A DNA stretch of 64,000 bases. Origin: Pseudomonadota bacterium (lineage in GTDB: Bacteria; Pseudomonadota; Alphaproteobacteria; Rhizobiales; Xanthobacteraceae). The stretch lies in assembly GCA_023422775.1 (NCBI GenBank), contig JAFAGM010000142.1:62001-126000 (forward strand), read 5' to 3'. Position 1 is the stretch's first letter. Each line of letters opens with the position of its first letter. Of this stretch, positions 15,257 through 23,806 are shown piece after piece. The notes under the pieces were generated by a model that saw only the letters and a program-made list of their open reading frames with translations, did no database searches and had not been told where the DNA came from. A program made the position numbers and the translations under genes.

Positions 15257-15452
15257 AAACCCCGCTCCCCGTCACGCTTTATGATCTTCAAGCAACCGCC
15301 AGAGACGATCATGATGGGAAACCACCTATCGCAAATTAATTGTCTTTTGGAACCCGCAAGACAATTGTTTTTCATACATGCATGATGGTTGGCGTTGCAC
15401 AGAGGAATTCGCGCGCTCCATTCTCGCTGGATATTATGCGGTGCGCAAATGA
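15253..15452 (+). CDS. Small gene split across two frames (possible frameshift)
   Basis: Frame 1 starts at the ATG overlapping the polymerase stop (ATGA) and ends after 28 codons at 15,339. Frame 2, one base back, is open from 15,315 to 15,452, reads like real protein (LIVFWNPQDNCFSYMHDGW ... ILAGYYAVRK), and ends in an ATGA overlap with the kinase gene. Together they have the spacing of one 66-residue gene with a single-base discontinuity (200 bases, not divisible by three). Possible reasons are a mutation, a sequencing indel, or programmed -1 slippage. I see no canonical slippery heptamer in the right frame, and a perfect hairpin begins at 15,338. Confidence 0.4.
15338..15372 (+). terminator. 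Terminator-like hairpin with T tract after the polymerase
   Basis: Perfect 9-bp stem AATTGTCTT (15,338-15,346) / AAGACAATT (15,358-15,366) followed by GTTTTT. It overlaps the stop of the 28-codon frame. It looks like a Rho-independent terminator, although coding sequence appears to continue through it in another frame. Confidence 0.6.
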
Positions 15453-16033
15453 CGACCACACCAAAACTAATCGGCCTTTGCGGATATAGCGGCGCGGGTA
15501 AATCAACCGTCACAGCGTCCGCAATCTTCAACCCGGCAACGTCATTTCGTTCTTTGCCAATCTATCAAACGAATTTCGCTAAGCCAATTTTTGACATGCT
15601 CGCCGCGATCGTTCCCGGCGAAATTATGTATGATAAGACGCGATGGAACGAACCGCTTCCGGAGTTGAACGGGCGCACAACCCGCTTTGCGGCCAATACG
15701 CTAGGCGTCGAATGGGGACGTAACCGGATGGGCCGCAATATCTGGATCAATCTAATGCGGATTGAAATCAGAAAGAATTTGGAGATTGGCGCACATGTTC
15801 TCGTTGACAACATCCGGTTTCCGGACGAATTCGACATGATGAACGAACTAGGTGCGGAAACAATCGCGTTCATTCGCCCCAATAGTGCAACTTGTGATCC
15901 GTTCGCGGAAACGGAATGCTACATCCCTTCAATTCAGACGCGTTGCAAACATCAATTCTTCAATTACAACCACGAATTTCCGGAAAGCGTGTTGAAGATG
16001 CGAGCGCTATTAACGAGGATCATCGAGACATGA
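15449..16033 (+). CDS. Deoxynucleoside monophosphate kinase
   Basis: 194 residues with an N-terminal P-loop GYSGAGKST (residues 11-19) in the setting LIGLCGYSGAGKSTV, and later VLVDNIRFPDEFDMM, the Walker-B/lid pattern seen in phage T4 gp1-like dNMP kinases. These phosphorylate dNMPs to feed phage DNA synthesis. The NGRTTRFAANTLGVEWGR segment resembles the substrate-binding part of that family. Start ATG at 15,449; the next gene overlaps its stop by four bases. Placement after the polymerase fits nucleotide supply. Confidence 0.78.
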   Translation: MTTTPKLIGLCGYSGAGKSTVTASAIFNPATSFRSLPIYQTNFAKPIFDMLAAIVPGEIMYDKTRWNEPLPELNGRTTRFAANTLGVEWGRNRMGRNIWINLMRIEIRKNLEIGAHVLVDNIRFPDEFDMMNELGAETIAFIRPNSATCDPFAETECYIPSIQTRCKHQFFNYNHEFPESVLKMRALLTRIIET

Positions 16034-16245
16034 CAGATTTATTCGCCAAACGATCGGATTGGTTGGTCAAGGTGATGAAACTTAAAGGATTGGACGTTCT
16101 CACTATCCATCCTCTTAACGGGCTCACCGCCAAAATGGTGATTGACGCAATGGTCGCGCAAAAAATTCTATACAAACGACCCGGTCAACCGGCATTTCGC
16201 ATCATGACGCACGGCACGAAAATTCTCATTCAACGGGAGCAGTGA
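16030..16245 (+). CDS. Small phage protein, winged-helix-like (71 aa)
   Basis: ATGA overlap with the kinase stop. The order of elements (LLxGLTAKMVIDAMVAQKIL-like helix pair, then YKRPGQPAFRIMTHGTKIL, a beta hairpin) looks like a minimal winged helix. No family named. Last gene of the rightward replication transcript. Confidence 0.6.
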   Translation: MTDLFAKRSDWLVKVMKLKGLDVLTIHPLNGLTAKMVIDAMVAQKILYKRPGQPAFRIMTHGTKILIQREQ

Positions 16246-16470
16246 TCCTGCCGGGTTTTCTACTTTTTGTAGAATAATCTTCTGTGCCGGCAGCGCGATC
16301 GAGATCTCGCAAGAGAAGAATATTCCAAAGAAGTGGCCCGAACTAGTAGCCGGGCCGCAGTTTCGCCTATCCTTACTCGGGTTATCATTTTTGTTTGTCT
16401 GTTTCCCCTGTACAGTGGGGCCAACAAGATAGGACGGTCGTTTCCCTTGGCAGCGCGGGCCCGTGGTGCG
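16246..16470. other. Convergent intergenic region with hairpins
   Basis: 225 bases between the rightward replication genes and the leftward lysis genes. Two stem-loops are visible: TTCTAC-TTTTT-GTAGAA at 16,258-16,274, and GGCCCG/CGGGCC around AACTAGTAGC near 16,336-16,357. Either could end transcription weakly. A 76-codon frame on the - strand is arginine-rich and unconvincing. Confidence 0.4.
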
Positions 16471-16731
16471 TTAGTTCCGAAGATAGTCAATTAGGCTGCG
16501 CGGCTTTGCTGGCGCTTCCTGCCCGCCAACGATCGGGCTAAACCGCACCGGGCAACCTTGTGCCTGTAAGAACTCATTTTGCGCCAAAGCTTGCGCCTGT
16601 GTCTTGGCTGTGTCTTTCGGCGACGGCTTGAAATATGCGACGGCGCAAACGTCGCTAGTCGTCACGCATCCAGCCATTGCGCCGCAAAGCATCGCTAACA
16701 GCATTAGGCGGCATAGCTTTAACGCGTTCAT
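16471..16731 (-). CDS. Rz1-like outer-membrane spanin lipoprotein
   Basis: 86 residues with an N-terminal lipoprotein signal: basic start, hydrophobic LMLLAMLCGAMAGC, and lipobox cysteine at residue 22. The mature part is short, polar and ends proline-rich (GGQEAPAKPRS). Its start lies 77 bases inside the 3-prime end of the membrane gene upstream, in another frame, which is the classic embedded Rz/Rz1 arrangement. Spanins bridge inner and outer membranes in the last step of lysis of Gram-negative hosts. No sequence identity to lambda Rz1 is claimed; the call rests on lipobox, size and gene overlap. Confidence 0.7.
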   Translation of the reverse strand: MNALKLCRLMLLAMLCGAMAGCVTTSDVCAVAYFKPSPKDTAKTQAQALAQNEFLQAQGCPVRFSPIVGGQEAPAKPRSLIDYLRN

Positions 16732-16990
16732 CGATCTTATCCCTTTGTTGAACAGCCCTTGCGTTCAATGCTTTTCGCCGCTCTTGTTCCGCTTGCATTC
16801 CTCGATTGCGCCCATATTGGACGGCGGTAATGATTGCGATGGTGGCCGCAATGAGCCATCGCAACCACTTCGGCAGAATGAGCCAAATTGGTGCAATCCA
16901 TTGCCAGCAAAACGCAATGACGACGATCAACACTGCGATCGGAACGTACCAAGGAACGGCGTTCCAAATCCAAATCAACCACCAAGACAT
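16655..16990 (-). CDS. Inner-membrane Rz-like spanin / holin-like protein
   Basis: 111 residues. The N-terminal half has two strongly hydrophobic stretches (WYVPIAVLIVVIAFCWQWI and LIAATIAIITAV) separated by PKWLRW, followed by a charged helix (QAEQERRKALNARAVQQRDKIDERVK) typical of the periplasmic coiled coil of Rz-type spanins. Two membrane segments are more than a normal Rz has, so it may combine holin and spanin roles. The ATG at 16,990 overlaps the endolysin stop by one base (TAATG). The Rz1-like lipoprotein gene is embedded in its 3-prime end. Frames reaching further upstream only run through the endolysin gene. Confidence 0.68.
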   Translation of the reverse strand: MSWWLIWIWNAVPWYVPIAVLIVVIAFCWQWIAPIWLILPKWLRWLIAATIAIITAVQYGRNRGMQAEQERRKALNARAVQQRDKIDERVKAMPPNAVSDALRRNGWMRDD

Positions 16991-18255
16991 TAGTTTATCT
17001 TTCCCTGTTGATATGCGTCCGTCGTCGCCTTGTTCGCCTGAGTTGTTTTGTAGGCGATGGCGATGGCGATACCGGCAATCACGGCGGGAAAAACCCAACC
17101 CGGAATATCGGACCAAAATTGCTGTATGATGCTGATATACGGATAAGCATCGTTGTTGACGTCCGGCATGGTTGCGATACCGAGTTTCACGGTCGCTGTT
17201 GCGCCGCCGAACCATGCGCCGATCTTCGCAAAGAAACCCGCACTCTGAGTTGGTGCAACGCTGGCGACTTTCGGCGCGAGTTGTTCGGTTGTTGCGAATG
17301 CACGCGATGGTGCAACCGGCCGGTGCCAATCTTCCTGTACGGCCTTGTTCATTTCGGCGTGCAACGGTGATCCGATGTAGTTTCCGTTGGCGGGATACAT
17401 TAGACCGGGGCTACTGCGATCGACGCTAAACGCCACGATCGCGCCGCGCGTTTTTGCACCAATCAAACCGTCCGCTTCGCCGATTTCGTGATAGCCGAGT
17501 TCAATCAATTCTTGCTGCACTTCAAGCAAGATTGCGTCGAATGTCACGTTTGATGCTTTGACCACAACAGCGGCGGTTGTCGGGACATACGCCTTGATGA
17601 TTTTCAGCAAGCGCGGATACTGTGCTTGAACATCGTCAAGGCCGTTCGTTCCGCCGTTCCACACCTTGCGAGCGCCGACGATATCGCCATTATCGGCAAA
17701 ACGACTGATGTTTTTCCATTTCCAGAACGCTGCCAAAATATCCGGTTGCAAATTCGGCGATGATGCGAGCGACGGATTTGCGACGAGATTAACGCCAATT
17801 ATGTTGCCGACCGCGCCATATCCATCGCGTCCGGTTACTTGTGGTCCGCCACGTCCAATAAAAGTTGAACCGTCATTGCTGTTCGGACGGTTGCCCATCC
17901 GATTGCCGTAAATGTCATTGAATGCAATGTTCTGCCATCCGGCAGCAGTGCCGTATCTCGCGCGAACCTTGGACGCGTCCGGAATGTATTTGCCGCGTGC
18001 ATCCTTTCCGCGATTGAAACGATTGGGCCATACAGCCGCCATTCGTTCCGCTGAATAGTGAATATCTTCCGTCAATCCAGCGAGCGCATAGCCGTTCGTT
18101 TCAGCATAGATGTTTGCAATTGCCAGCGCCAACCGCTCGGGAGTTGCGAGAATTTCGGCGATTACATTTTGCTTTGCCACAAAGGCCGTATTGATCGATT
18201 TCGGCGCTTTCGGGCAAAGTTTGCTGAAAAGGTCGTCGGTCAAAATGACGGTCAT
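16990..18255 (-). CDS. Endolysin: GH19-like muralytic domain with C-terminal membrane segment
   Basis: 421 residues. Residues 1-215 look like a chitinase class I/GH19 lysozyme-like fold: AIANIYAETNGYALAG with the likely catalytic Glu, then the substrate-cleft segment FIGRGGPQVTGRDGY, typical of GH19 endolysins. The middle (VQQELIELGYHEIGEADGLIGAKTRGAIVAF) is a peptidoglycan-binding repeat. The C-terminal 70 residues carry a hydrophobic helix (IPGWVFPAVIAGIAIAIAY) and a short polar tail, so the enzyme may be membrane-tethered or holin-fused. It lies directly upstream of the spanin genes and downstream of the tail operon. Confidence 0.82.
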   Translation of the reverse strand: MTVILTDDLFSKLCPKAPKSINTAFVAKQNVIAEILATPERLALAIANIYAETNGYALAGLTEDIHYSAERMAAVWPNRFNRGKDARGKYIPDASKVRARYGTAAGWQNIAFNDIYGNRMGNRPNSNDGSTFIGRGGPQVTGRDGYGAVGNIIGVNLVANPSLASSPNLQPDILAAFWKWKNISRFADNGDIVGARKVWNGGTNGLDDVQAQYPRLLKIIKAYVPTTAAVVVKASNVTFDAILLEVQQELIELGYHEIGEADGLIGAKTRGAIVAFSVDRSSPGLMYPANGNYIGSPLHAEMNKAVQEDWHRPVAPSRAFATTEQLAPKVASVAPTQSAGFFAKIGAWFGGATATVKLGIATMPDVNNDAYPYISIIQQFWSDIPGWVFPAVIAGIAIAIAYKTTQANKATTDAYQQGKIN

Positions 18256-18348
18256 GGCTATCCCCGAACCAGAATTTCATAGCTTGACCGGCCATATCTG
18301 ATTTGAAGAACTTACGCAATATGGAATAACTTGCCATCAACAATCTTG

Positions 18349-18377
18349 TTGACCATCGCAATTATCATCGCTACAAA
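18349..18377 (+). promoter_or_regulatory. Sigma-70-like promoter, copy 1 of a repeated element
   Basis: TTGACC (18,349-18,354), 17 bases, TACAAA (18,372-18,377). The spacer is almost identical to that of the promoter at 32,088: 14 of the 17 or more shared positions match without a gap, differing mainly at one A/T. It points rightward, against the tail/lysis operon, toward the small membrane gene at 18,435. Confidence 0.55.
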
Positions 18378-18434
18378 AGAGAAGCTACAGGCCATTGACT
18401 TTCCGGCCCGATAGTGGTCATCATCTGAACTCTA

Positions 18435-18605
18435 ATGAAAGAACGTTACACCAACGCAAGGCACATTTTGACTTTGACCGTAATGATTTACGCATTCGGT
18501 ATTGTCATGATGACAATCATTTTTCTATCTGGAAACAGGAACACCAATGGCGCTTATCAGAATGCTCCGTTCATGGATTTACGATTGGAGAACTCGAAAC
18601 GCTAG
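18435..18605 (+). CDS. Possible small membrane protein on the strand opposite the tail operon (56 aa)
   Basis: A 56-codon frame with ATG start 57 bases after the promoter-like element. Residues about 11-31 (ILTLTVMIYAFGIVMMTIIFL) form one membrane helix preceded by KERYTNARH and followed by a polar tail. It interrupts the otherwise leftward late operon, as phage morons (self-contained lysogenic expression units) do. Two other open frames overlap it, so only one of the three may be real. No family recognised. Confidence 0.45.
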   Translation: MKERYTNARHILTLTVMIYAFGIVMMTIIFLSGNRNTNGAYQNAPFMDLRLENSKR

Positions 18606-18663
18606 ACGGCGCTGGACCGCCCGTGTGCGGCAGGCGGCCCAAGAGCATTATCCTTACAATTAG
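18547..18663 (+). CDS. Possible basic micropeptide (38 aa)
   Basis: A 38-codon frame overlapping the 56-codon gene, with an AGGAAC-type sequence before its ATG. The product is strongly basic (WRTRNARRRWTARVRQ). It would be translationally linked to the membrane gene upstream. Weak case, recorded because of the promoter and ribosome binding site. Confidence 0.25.
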   Translation: MALIRMLRSWIYDWRTRNARRRWTARVRQAAQEHYPYN

Positions 18664-19043
18664 CGCTTGCCGAGAAACGTTGGCCAAAACGCTGTGATCT
18701 GATCCGGCGTCTTTGCACTCAACAAATCCGGATGATCCGTGACGTCGCGCAACTCTGCGGCGCGACGTCGGATATCCTTCATGTCAGCCGAACCTGTTTC
18801 GATCGCGCGATATCGATCAACGTCCAGCGCCGCAAAAGCAGTGACCCTAGCCGCACGCAATCGCGTCTTGTGAATTTCCCGCGCCGCTTCAAGGTCGATT
18901 TTTATAACCTCGCCGTCAAGCCGCCATGCCGCGCGAAACTCGCGCGTTGGCATGTTTTTCACCAATGCTGCGTCAATCTCGCCGCTCGGGGTTGCAATCA
19001 GGGTTTTCGGCTGCGCCGGTTTTTCGTCAATTTCATCATTCAT
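18660..19043 (-). CDS. Tail fibre-region protein, assembly-like (127 aa)
   Basis: Highly charged, helical protein: MPTREFRAAWRLDGEVIKIDLEAAREIHKTRLRAAR is a phrase typical of small proteins following fibre genes in Rhizobiales and Rhodobacterales phages. The ATG at 19,043 is preceded by GGAGA at correct spacing; an ATG at 19,061 would add six residues. It overlaps the preceding gene by eight bases. Likely a fibre-linked chaperone or structural accessory; exact role unknown. Confidence 0.6.
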   Translation of the reverse strand: MNDEIDEKPAQPKTLIATPSGEIDAALVKNMPTREFRAAWRLDGEVIKIDLEAAREIHKTRLRAARVTAFAALDVDRYRAIETGSADMKDIRRRAAELRDVTDHPDLLSAKTPDQITAFWPTFLGKR

Positions 19044-19371
19044 TTGCAAGTCTCCATGCATTGCGGAATGTCCGCTCCGGTAATTGCGAGCGATGGCAGA
19101 TCACAACGAGCGGCCGGTTTCCGCGTGCGTGCGCCTGTTGAACGGCAATCGGAACATCTTTCCACGCTACGAATTCGATTGCCTCTTGCTCTGTCATTGA
19201 CGGCAACAATTCGCCATCGCCCTCCAAAACCGGCTTGCCATCAACATCGCCGATCCATCGCGTATTTCGGACGGTGTTGCCGCGCATCAACGCCGCCATA
19301 AATTCGGGCGCTGGATGGATCACGGCCACACTGTTTTCCGCTTCGTAAGCAATGACTAACTCGGTAATCAT
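19036..19371 (-). CDS. Tail fibre assembly-like protein (111 aa)
   Basis: Starts overlapping the fibre stop (TGATG). It contains VAVIHPAPEFMAALMRGNTVRNTRW and WKDVPIAVQQA. The position directly after the fibre gene is that of fibre-assembly chaperones. No Pfam family is claimed. Coupled translation suggests it is needed stoichiometrically with the fibre. Confidence 0.6.
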   Translation of the reverse strand: MITELVIAYEAENSVAVIHPAPEFMAALMRGNTVRNTRWIGDVDGKPVLEGDGELLPSMTEQEAIEFVAWKDVPIAVQQAHARGNRPLVVICHRSQLPERTFRNAWRLANE

Positions 19372-20771
19372 CACTGATCCCCGAACGCGATGACGCCGCC
19401 GACTGTATCAACGAAAGAACCGCCGTTGTTGCTAACAACGCGGAATGATCCTGCCGCCGTAGTGTAGGCACCAGCCCATATTTCATTATTACCTGTGTTT
19501 TGCTGACCTAAACCGGCAACAGCATAGTGGGTTGAAGAAAAAACAGTTGCCAGATTAAATTGACTGTCACCGGCCCCGAGATCGGTGACACTGCTCATTC
19601 CGAACGATGCATTGAGTGTCATCGTGCCGCTTTGCGTCACTTTCGCCCATGCCTTGGCTGCGGACGGGTGGAATTTTTGCCGCCCCGGCGTAACAGCAAG
19701 CGTGGTGCTACTGGCACTTTCCTGATCGGACTGCGCGGCCACCTGAGCCGATCCGAGCGCATCGCCGGTCCCGAATGCCCCGATGTTGCTTCGCGCTGTT
19801 GCCGCCGCCCCTGTCAATTCTGAGAGGGCATTGGCGGCCTTCATATCCCCGTCCCCGGCCCCATCTTCACCGGGTTGACCCGCAATATTAAAATTCCAAT
19901 CGTCAAGCGTGCCGCTGCCGTTGGTCATGTCGGCATCCATCGTCAACGTGGTGCCGATGTAGGTAATGACGCCTTCCATCCAGTCCGCAGGGTCCGCATC
20001 CGAACTGGCGCGCACGCGGGCACCGTCGAGATAGGCGAGCCCGGCTTGCGTTGTGAATACTTTCGAGCCAGTCCCGATCGTCAGTGATGTTGTGGACGTG
20101 CCGCCATAAGTTGGGGCATCGGCACCATTATCACCGGGCGTGCCGGGGCCGCCCGGATCACCCGGTGCGCCCTTTTCGGCGAGTATTTGCCAATAGGTTT
20201 CATTCGGCGGCGCATGATCATTGCCCGGCATTTCGTTGATCCAGACATAGGACGATCCACCGGACGTCGCTACATCGTTGAACGAATAGGTTTTCTCGCT
20301 GTCATAGGGTTCCGGTTTTCCGAATGGCTTGAAGATGCCTTGATAATTCCAGACCCCGCCTTCCTTGAACCATTCTTTGCCGGTGGTTGGTTGTCTCGAA
20401 TATTGACCATCCTTGCCGTATGACGGATCAGGTTCGCTTTGAGTGCTTTTGACGAACCGAAAAAATCCATCCGTGATCAGTGCATCGAACACGTCTGATA
20501 TTTGCAAACCGAGTTCGTAATTTGAAAACCGTTGCGGTGACACTTTCCAAATCGTATAAGCGACTTCGGTTTGATCGCCGCCGCCCCACGGTGGAATTTC
20601 AAGATGCGTAACGTCGGTGACGTCCGAAATAATCGTTTGGAATTCGTCGATTTGAAGAACATCACCGGGTAGCGCGTTGGTGCCAGACCAAATTGCGCCG
20701 ATGCCTGTAACCGTCGTTCCACCTTCGGAAACCGAAACCGTTCCGGTTGAATATGTTTGTAGCGCGGTCAT
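19371..20771 (-). CDS. Tail fibre protein with collagen-like segment
   Basis: 466 residues. The N-terminal 110 residues (TGTVSVSEGGTTVTGIGAIW ... IPPWGGGDQTEVAYTIWKV) form a beta-rich base common to Rhizobiales phage fibres. A WNYQGIF...YDSEKTYSFNDVATSGGSSYVWIN carbohydrate-binding-like unit follows. Residues 201-218 are collagen-like Gly-X-Y triplets (GAPGDPGGPGTPGDNGAD), and a beta-rich tip ends the protein. It probably binds the host surface. The ATG at 20,771 overlaps the upstream stop (ATGA); the longer frame to 20,849 runs through the upstream gene. Confidence 0.82.
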   Translation of the reverse strand: MTALQTYSTGTVSVSEGGTTVTGIGAIWSGTNALPGDVLQIDEFQTIISDVTDVTHLEIPPWGGGDQTEVAYTIWKVSPQRFSNYELGLQISDVFDALITDGFFRFVKSTQSEPDPSYGKDGQYSRQPTTGKEWFKEGGVWNYQGIFKPFGKPEPYDSEKTYSFNDVATSGGSSYVWINEMPGNDHAPPNETYWQILAEKGAPGDPGGPGTPGDNGADAPTYGGTSTTSLTIGTGSKVFTTQAGLAYLDGARVRASSDADPADWMEGVITYIGTTLTMDADMTNGSGTLDDWNFNIAGQPGEDGAGDGDMKAANALSELTGAAATARSNIGAFGTGDALGSAQVAAQSDQESASSTTLAVTPGRQKFHPSAAKAWAKVTQSGTMTLNASFGMSSVTDLGAGDSQFNLATVFSSTHYAVAGLGQQNTGNNEIWAGAYTTAAGSFRVVSNNGGSFVDTVGGVIAFGDQ

Positions 20772-20947
20772 GCGATTACCTCGGGTTTGGTCATTCCATT
20801 TGCTTCGCGCCATGCGTTGGCTTGCTCTTGCGTCCATCCTTCCGGCCAAACGATGTTATAGCCGGGATGAATTTGCGGTTCCTGTGTCGGATTTAACAGT
20901 GTGCCGTTAACGCGGATTTCGAATAGATCGTTATATTGTGCGGCCAT
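20768..20947 (-). CDS. Small tail-associated protein (59 aa)
   Basis: Starts four bases after the tip protein stop with GAAGGTAAA before the ATG. The sequence GYNIVWPEGWTQEQANAWREANG is compact and tryptophan-rich, of a type often found between tip and fibre genes. Coupled to the fibre by ATGA. Role unknown. Confidence 0.65.
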   Translation of the reverse strand: MAAQYNDLFEIRVNGTLLNPTQEPQIHPGYNIVWPEGWTQEQANAWREANGMTKPEVIA

Positions 20948-20951
20948 CGCT

Positions 20952-23804
20952 TTACCTTCTCGGGTTAATTGCAAAAATGACGCCGGGAGTGCTGCCCGTA
21001 TTAACGTCAATTTGGAATGTATGGTTTGCATCTGACAGCCCGGTCACATAGGCTTGCAGCACAACCGGACCTGCCCTGCCGTACGTGTGATCGCCGGTTG
21101 CAATTGACACGAAAATAACAGGTGCATCCGCCGCACCGGATCGAACAGGAACCCCGTCAACATAAAGGACTGCGCTACATCCCGCACCGCTCGGGGGAAA
21201 TACTTCCGCGCTGACAAACACACGGCCACCAATGGTAACTAACTCCATTGCCGCCGCTGTGCCGCCGCCAACACCTGTCGTGCCGGTTCCGCCGCCTGCT
21301 TTATTCGTAGCACCATCGATAATGTTGATAAGCGCAACGCCGTTGACGGCAAGTTGTGTTGTATCGATTGATCCGGCTTCAATCGACGTCGCACGCAACG
21401 TTCCGTCGAGAACTAGTGTGCCGCTAATGCCGACTGCCGGGCTACCTGCTAATGTGCCGATCGTTACAACATCAAATGGATCATCATCATTGTAACCGGG
21501 GAATTGAAATTGGAATTTGTCAGCACGAAACACCATAGACGATGTTCCGGCCCCGCCATTGATCAAGTTGAACCCGATCGCATGGCCGTTGACGTCCAGA
21601 GTTACGCTATATTGCGTCGCTCCCCATTCGTCATAAGTCGCAATCGCGGTCGCAGTTGTTTCAACGAATGCTGTGGTTGATCCAAACTGCGCGGTTGCGG
21701 TTAAGGAAAACGACGCAAACGCCAACCCGGCATCGACAGCAATGGTTCGAACTTCATCGATTTCGGCGAATGCATCATCAGATCGTGCTGACAATTGGCT
21801 GCGTATCGACTTGTGTTCATCCCAATTGCGTGAGCCTTCACTAGCGATATAACCGGACAGGCGATCTGCAACCGCATTGATTTTCTCGTTTAACGCATCA
21901 TGAAGCGTTGTAATTTGATATCTTAGATCGGGACCGAAATTCGCCAATGAAAAGCCGACGTCTGACGTATTAACGGTTACGCCTGCGTCAAATGTAACTG
22001 TTCGCGGCGGATTTGTTATCAGCCGTGTTCGCACAGTATAGTTTGTATTGCCTACAACACCTTCCGCAACAACAACCACTGTTTGATCAGCAGTGACGAT
22101 TTTATGAATTGCGGAAGTTGGATCATCGGTTGGATAATATAGAACATCGATTTGAACCACCGTGACGTCATTCGGCAATCCCCATGAAATACGAATAGCT
22201 GCCTGACGTACACCATCTGCTCCGGTCACATAAACCGGAATTGCCGCTAGGCTTTGAACCTCGGACATATAGACGGGTTCACCGGGCGGATATGGTAACG
22301 TTGGAATGCTTGGCGTGACGCCTGAATAAATCTCGCCATCACGCTCTTGCAATGTCAGAACAACATTGCGTGGCCCGTCCCCACTATCGAGATTGATCAA
22401 TTGCTTTCCGGTAACGATGAACGTTTTCAAACCGTACCGTTTCGAATTCCAATTAACCCAATCGCCAGCCTCTAGGCGTTGAAAGCGCGGGCGAAGCGTG
22501 ACGGTCGCCTTGGCTTCATAGCGATTTTCATAGAGATAAATCCAAGCCAATTGGCTTGCCTGCCGCAAATTTGGAACTTGCGGAAAATCCATATTGATAT
22601 CGCGCGATCGTCTATCAATGACAACAAATTCGGACGCGGTTTGTTGGTCATATCCGATCATTGACCACAATTGATCGGGTTCGGGATAATTTCCCGAGAC
22701 GCTGTTAACCAGCGTTGACATGGATTGTTTTTCGCTACGCTTGAAATTCTGCGCGGTTGAAATTATGTCGGCATCCGTGAATTCATCAACCACGATTTGA
22801 TCGCTGCCGACTAACGGCCATGATCCGTCGATACTATCGATTTGCATAGCACCGCATGATAACGCAAGACTTTGCAGGTTGTCGCTATGCGAGCGCATAC
22901 AATCCAAAATGATTGAGCATTGATAGCGCGGCAAATCATCGTCTTCTAATTCGTCACAGATGTTCGCGGCGGCTGTGAATTTTGCAACCGGCAAATCAAT
23001 CGCATCCATGAACATTCCGCAAAACGGATCATCATTGAATGAAAAGCCGCGTCTATAGTTGTACTCCATTACAATCGGGTTAGTGCTGTACTCATGTGTA
23101 GCGATGTTATTCCAGCGATGCGAACCACTCCCGCCGTTCGTGCTATCTTTCCGCCAATCGTAAAGCGGTGCACCTTGAAATTCGAAAAAGAAATCAGGAA
23201 ATGAATTGTTGTCGTCTTTTTCATATTGCATCGTGACAATGACGCCGGAAACACCAATGCCGATATGCGCTCCTGTCCAGCGATCGGACGGGTTAGCGTG
23301 TGCGATAAGATCGGCGTTCGCGTCAGTTTGCCGTCCGTCAAGAAATTTGATCCAAACGCGACCGGCGAAAGTGATACTACTAGGGCCGGTAACAGCCTGC
23401 CCGCGACTGTCACCATCATCATCCGCCAATTCAAGCTGAATGCCACCAGCCCAAACACGCGTTAGAGCGGTCATCGGATAATCGGACACAGTGTAAATTT
23501 GTTGCAACCATTCGTTGGATGGATTGTACGTGTTTATATAAGTGTCATGACCAGCAATGCCGATAAGACCGCAAGCAACCTGTCTAGGAACATGCGTGCC
23601 ATACTGGCGCTCGAAATTAACGCCTGAAACTTGGTTCGCATCGGCTTGCGGTTTAGGACTAAGAGCGCTGATCAAATATGACGACGCGATACCGATGCCA
23701 GCCATTATCAGCCCTTGGCCGATAATGCCAACGCTGGCAACAAACGTCCCGACGGTTCCAACCGCTGTAGCAACAACAGCAACTATCGGAGCAATGAACG
23801 GCAT
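20952..23804 (-). CDS. Tail tip / host-specificity protein (J-like)
   Basis: 950 residues. The N-terminus is a hydrophobic glycine-rich segment (VVATAVGTVGTFVASVGIIGQGLIM) often seen in central tip proteins. The middle (NICDELEDDDLPRYQCSIILDC ... GSWPLVGSDQIVVDEFTDADI) resembles the phage-tail-3/TipJ core, followed by fibronectin-like beta domains and a long helix (RYQITTLHDALNEKINAVADRLSGYI) before the C-terminal receptor-binding part. It is the largest tail gene after the tape measure, in the right place downstream of the hub genes. Likely determines host recognition with the fibre. Confidence 0.82.
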   Translation of the reverse strand: MPFIAPIVAVVATAVGTVGTFVASVGIIGQGLIMAGIGIASSYLISALSPKPQADANQVSGVNFERQYGTHVPRQVACGLIGIAGHDTYINTYNPSNEWLQQIYTVSDYPMTALTRVWAGGIQLELADDDGDSRGQAVTGPSSITFAGRVWIKFLDGRQTDANADLIAHANPSDRWTGAHIGIGVSGVIVTMQYEKDDNNSFPDFFFEFQGAPLYDWRKDSTNGGSGSHRWNNIATHEYSTNPIVMEYNYRRGFSFNDDPFCGMFMDAIDLPVAKFTAAANICDELEDDDLPRYQCSIILDCMRSHSDNLQSLALSCGAMQIDSIDGSWPLVGSDQIVVDEFTDADIISTAQNFKRSEKQSMSTLVNSVSGNYPEPDQLWSMIGYDQQTASEFVVIDRRSRDINMDFPQVPNLRQASQLAWIYLYENRYEAKATVTLRPRFQRLEAGDWVNWNSKRYGLKTFIVTGKQLINLDSGDGPRNVVLTLQERDGEIYSGVTPSIPTLPYPPGEPVYMSEVQSLAAIPVYVTGADGVRQAAIRISWGLPNDVTVVQIDVLYYPTDDPTSAIHKIVTADQTVVVVAEGVVGNTNYTVRTRLITNPPRTVTFDAGVTVNTSDVGFSLANFGPDLRYQITTLHDALNEKINAVADRLSGYIASEGSRNWDEHKSIRSQLSARSDDAFAEIDEVRTIAVDAGLAFASFSLTATAQFGSTTAFVETTATAIATYDEWGATQYSVTLDVNGHAIGFNLINGGAGTSSMVFRADKFQFQFPGYNDDDPFDVVTIGTLAGSPAVGISGTLVLDGTLRATSIEAGSIDTTQLAVNGVALINIIDGATNKAGGGTGTTGVGGGTAAAMELVTIGGRVFVSAEVFPPSGAGCSAVLYVDGVPVRSGAADAPVIFVSIATGDHTYGRAGPVVLQAYVTGLSDANHTFQIDVNTGSTPGVIFAINPRR

Positions 23805-23806
23805 CT

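Noticed and set aside
15316..15322. GGGAAAC as a -1 slippery heptamer for the split gene after the polymerase
   Set aside because: In frame 0 the codons are GGG AAA CCA, so the heptamer is out of register; re-pairing after a -1 slip would be poor.
16260..16490. 76-codon - strand frame downstream of the lysis genes
   Set aside because: Arginine-rich, no start signal, and overlapping visible hairpins.
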